DNA from: DASXBA01 sp046729895 | Lineage (GTDB): Bacteria > Actinomycetota > Thermoleophilia > Solirubrobacterales > Thermoleophilaceae | Assembly (NCBI GenBank): GCA_046729895.1 | Contig: JBKPHP010000254.1 | Location: 1-6,266 of the forward strand | Reading direction: 5' to 3' | Length of the DNA: 6,266 nucleotides | Shown: positions 6,243 to 6,266 of the stretch, piece by piece | How positions within the stretch are numbered: position 1 is the first letter of the stretch | How the letters are laid out: every line of letters begins with the position of its first letter | The notes under the pieces: generated by a model | What the model was told of the DNA's origin: nothing | What the model saw: the letters and a program-made list of their open reading frames with translations, nothing else | Databases searched by the model: none | Position numbers and translations under genes: made by a program

Positions 6243-6248
6243 ATCCTC
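6243..6248 (-). promoter_or_regulatory. Ribosome binding site of the lcp gene
   Basis: GAGGAT on the minus strand, six bases before ATG 6236, supports that start. A TGA at 6247-6249 overlaps this site and could be the stop of a further upstream gene ending in Arg-Pro-Thr-Thr-Gly, but only 17 bases of that frame are visible, so the gene cannot be confirmed. The rest of 6237-6266 shows no recognisable promoter. Confidence 0.6.
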
Positions 6249-6266
6249 AGCCCGTGGTAGGGCGTC

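Overview
The window is about 70% GC by eye. It carries six protein genes, all on the minus strand, packed end to end with overlaps or gaps of at most about 28 bases. Codon use is strongly GC-biased. The gene content (an LCP cell-wall ligase, nucleotide-sugar enzymes, a PGI/PMI-type sugar isomerase, a MerR regulator and the long form of S-adenosylhomocysteine hydrolase) points to a high-GC actinobacterium. The C-terminal domain of the LCP protein suggests a deep-branching group such as Thermoleophilia/Solirubrobacterales; this is an inference and was not tested by a search.

Layout in the direction of transcription (right to left): (i) 6236-4776, a membrane-anchored LytR-CpsA-Psr protein with an unusual extra C-terminal domain; (ii) 4748-3471, a UDP-glucose/GDP-mannose dehydrogenase family enzyme, probably UDP-glucose 6-dehydrogenase; (iii) 3466-2372, a sugar-1-phosphate nucleotidyltransferase with a left-handed beta-helix tail, resembling actinobacterial GDP-mannose pyrophosphorylase; (iv) 2375-1326, a bifunctional phosphoglucose/phosphomannose isomerase-like SIS protein; (v) 1297-908, a small MerR-family regulator; (vi) 911 to beyond the left edge, adenosylhomocysteinase, cut off by the window after 303 residues. 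No gap exceeds 300 bases, and no tRNA, rRNA, mobile element or CRISPR array was seen.

The genes read as one transcription unit for surface glycopolymer production. The isomerase links fructose-6-phosphate to mannose-6-phosphate and glucose-6-phosphate, the nucleotidyltransferase activates a sugar-1-phosphate, the dehydrogenase makes a nucleotide-uronic acid, and the LCP protein attaches finished polymer to the cell wall. A phosphomannomutase/phosphoglucomutase is needed to connect the steps and is not in the window. The end of the unit switches to methyl-cycle housekeeping (ahcY), with a MerR regulator translationally coupled to it. From memory, the set resembles the mycobacterial chromosome segment that holds cpsA, manB, the Rv3256c isomerase-like gene and sahH.

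The non-coding signals worth attention are a 26-base dyad at the isomerase-merR junction, placed like a MerR operator; a stem-loop spanning the lcp stop codon before ugd, which lacks a clear ribosome binding site; and a perfect 10-bp hairpin just inside the lcp reading frame. No wholly new system is evident. The LCP C-terminal domain and the MerR-ahcY pairing are the least conventional parts.
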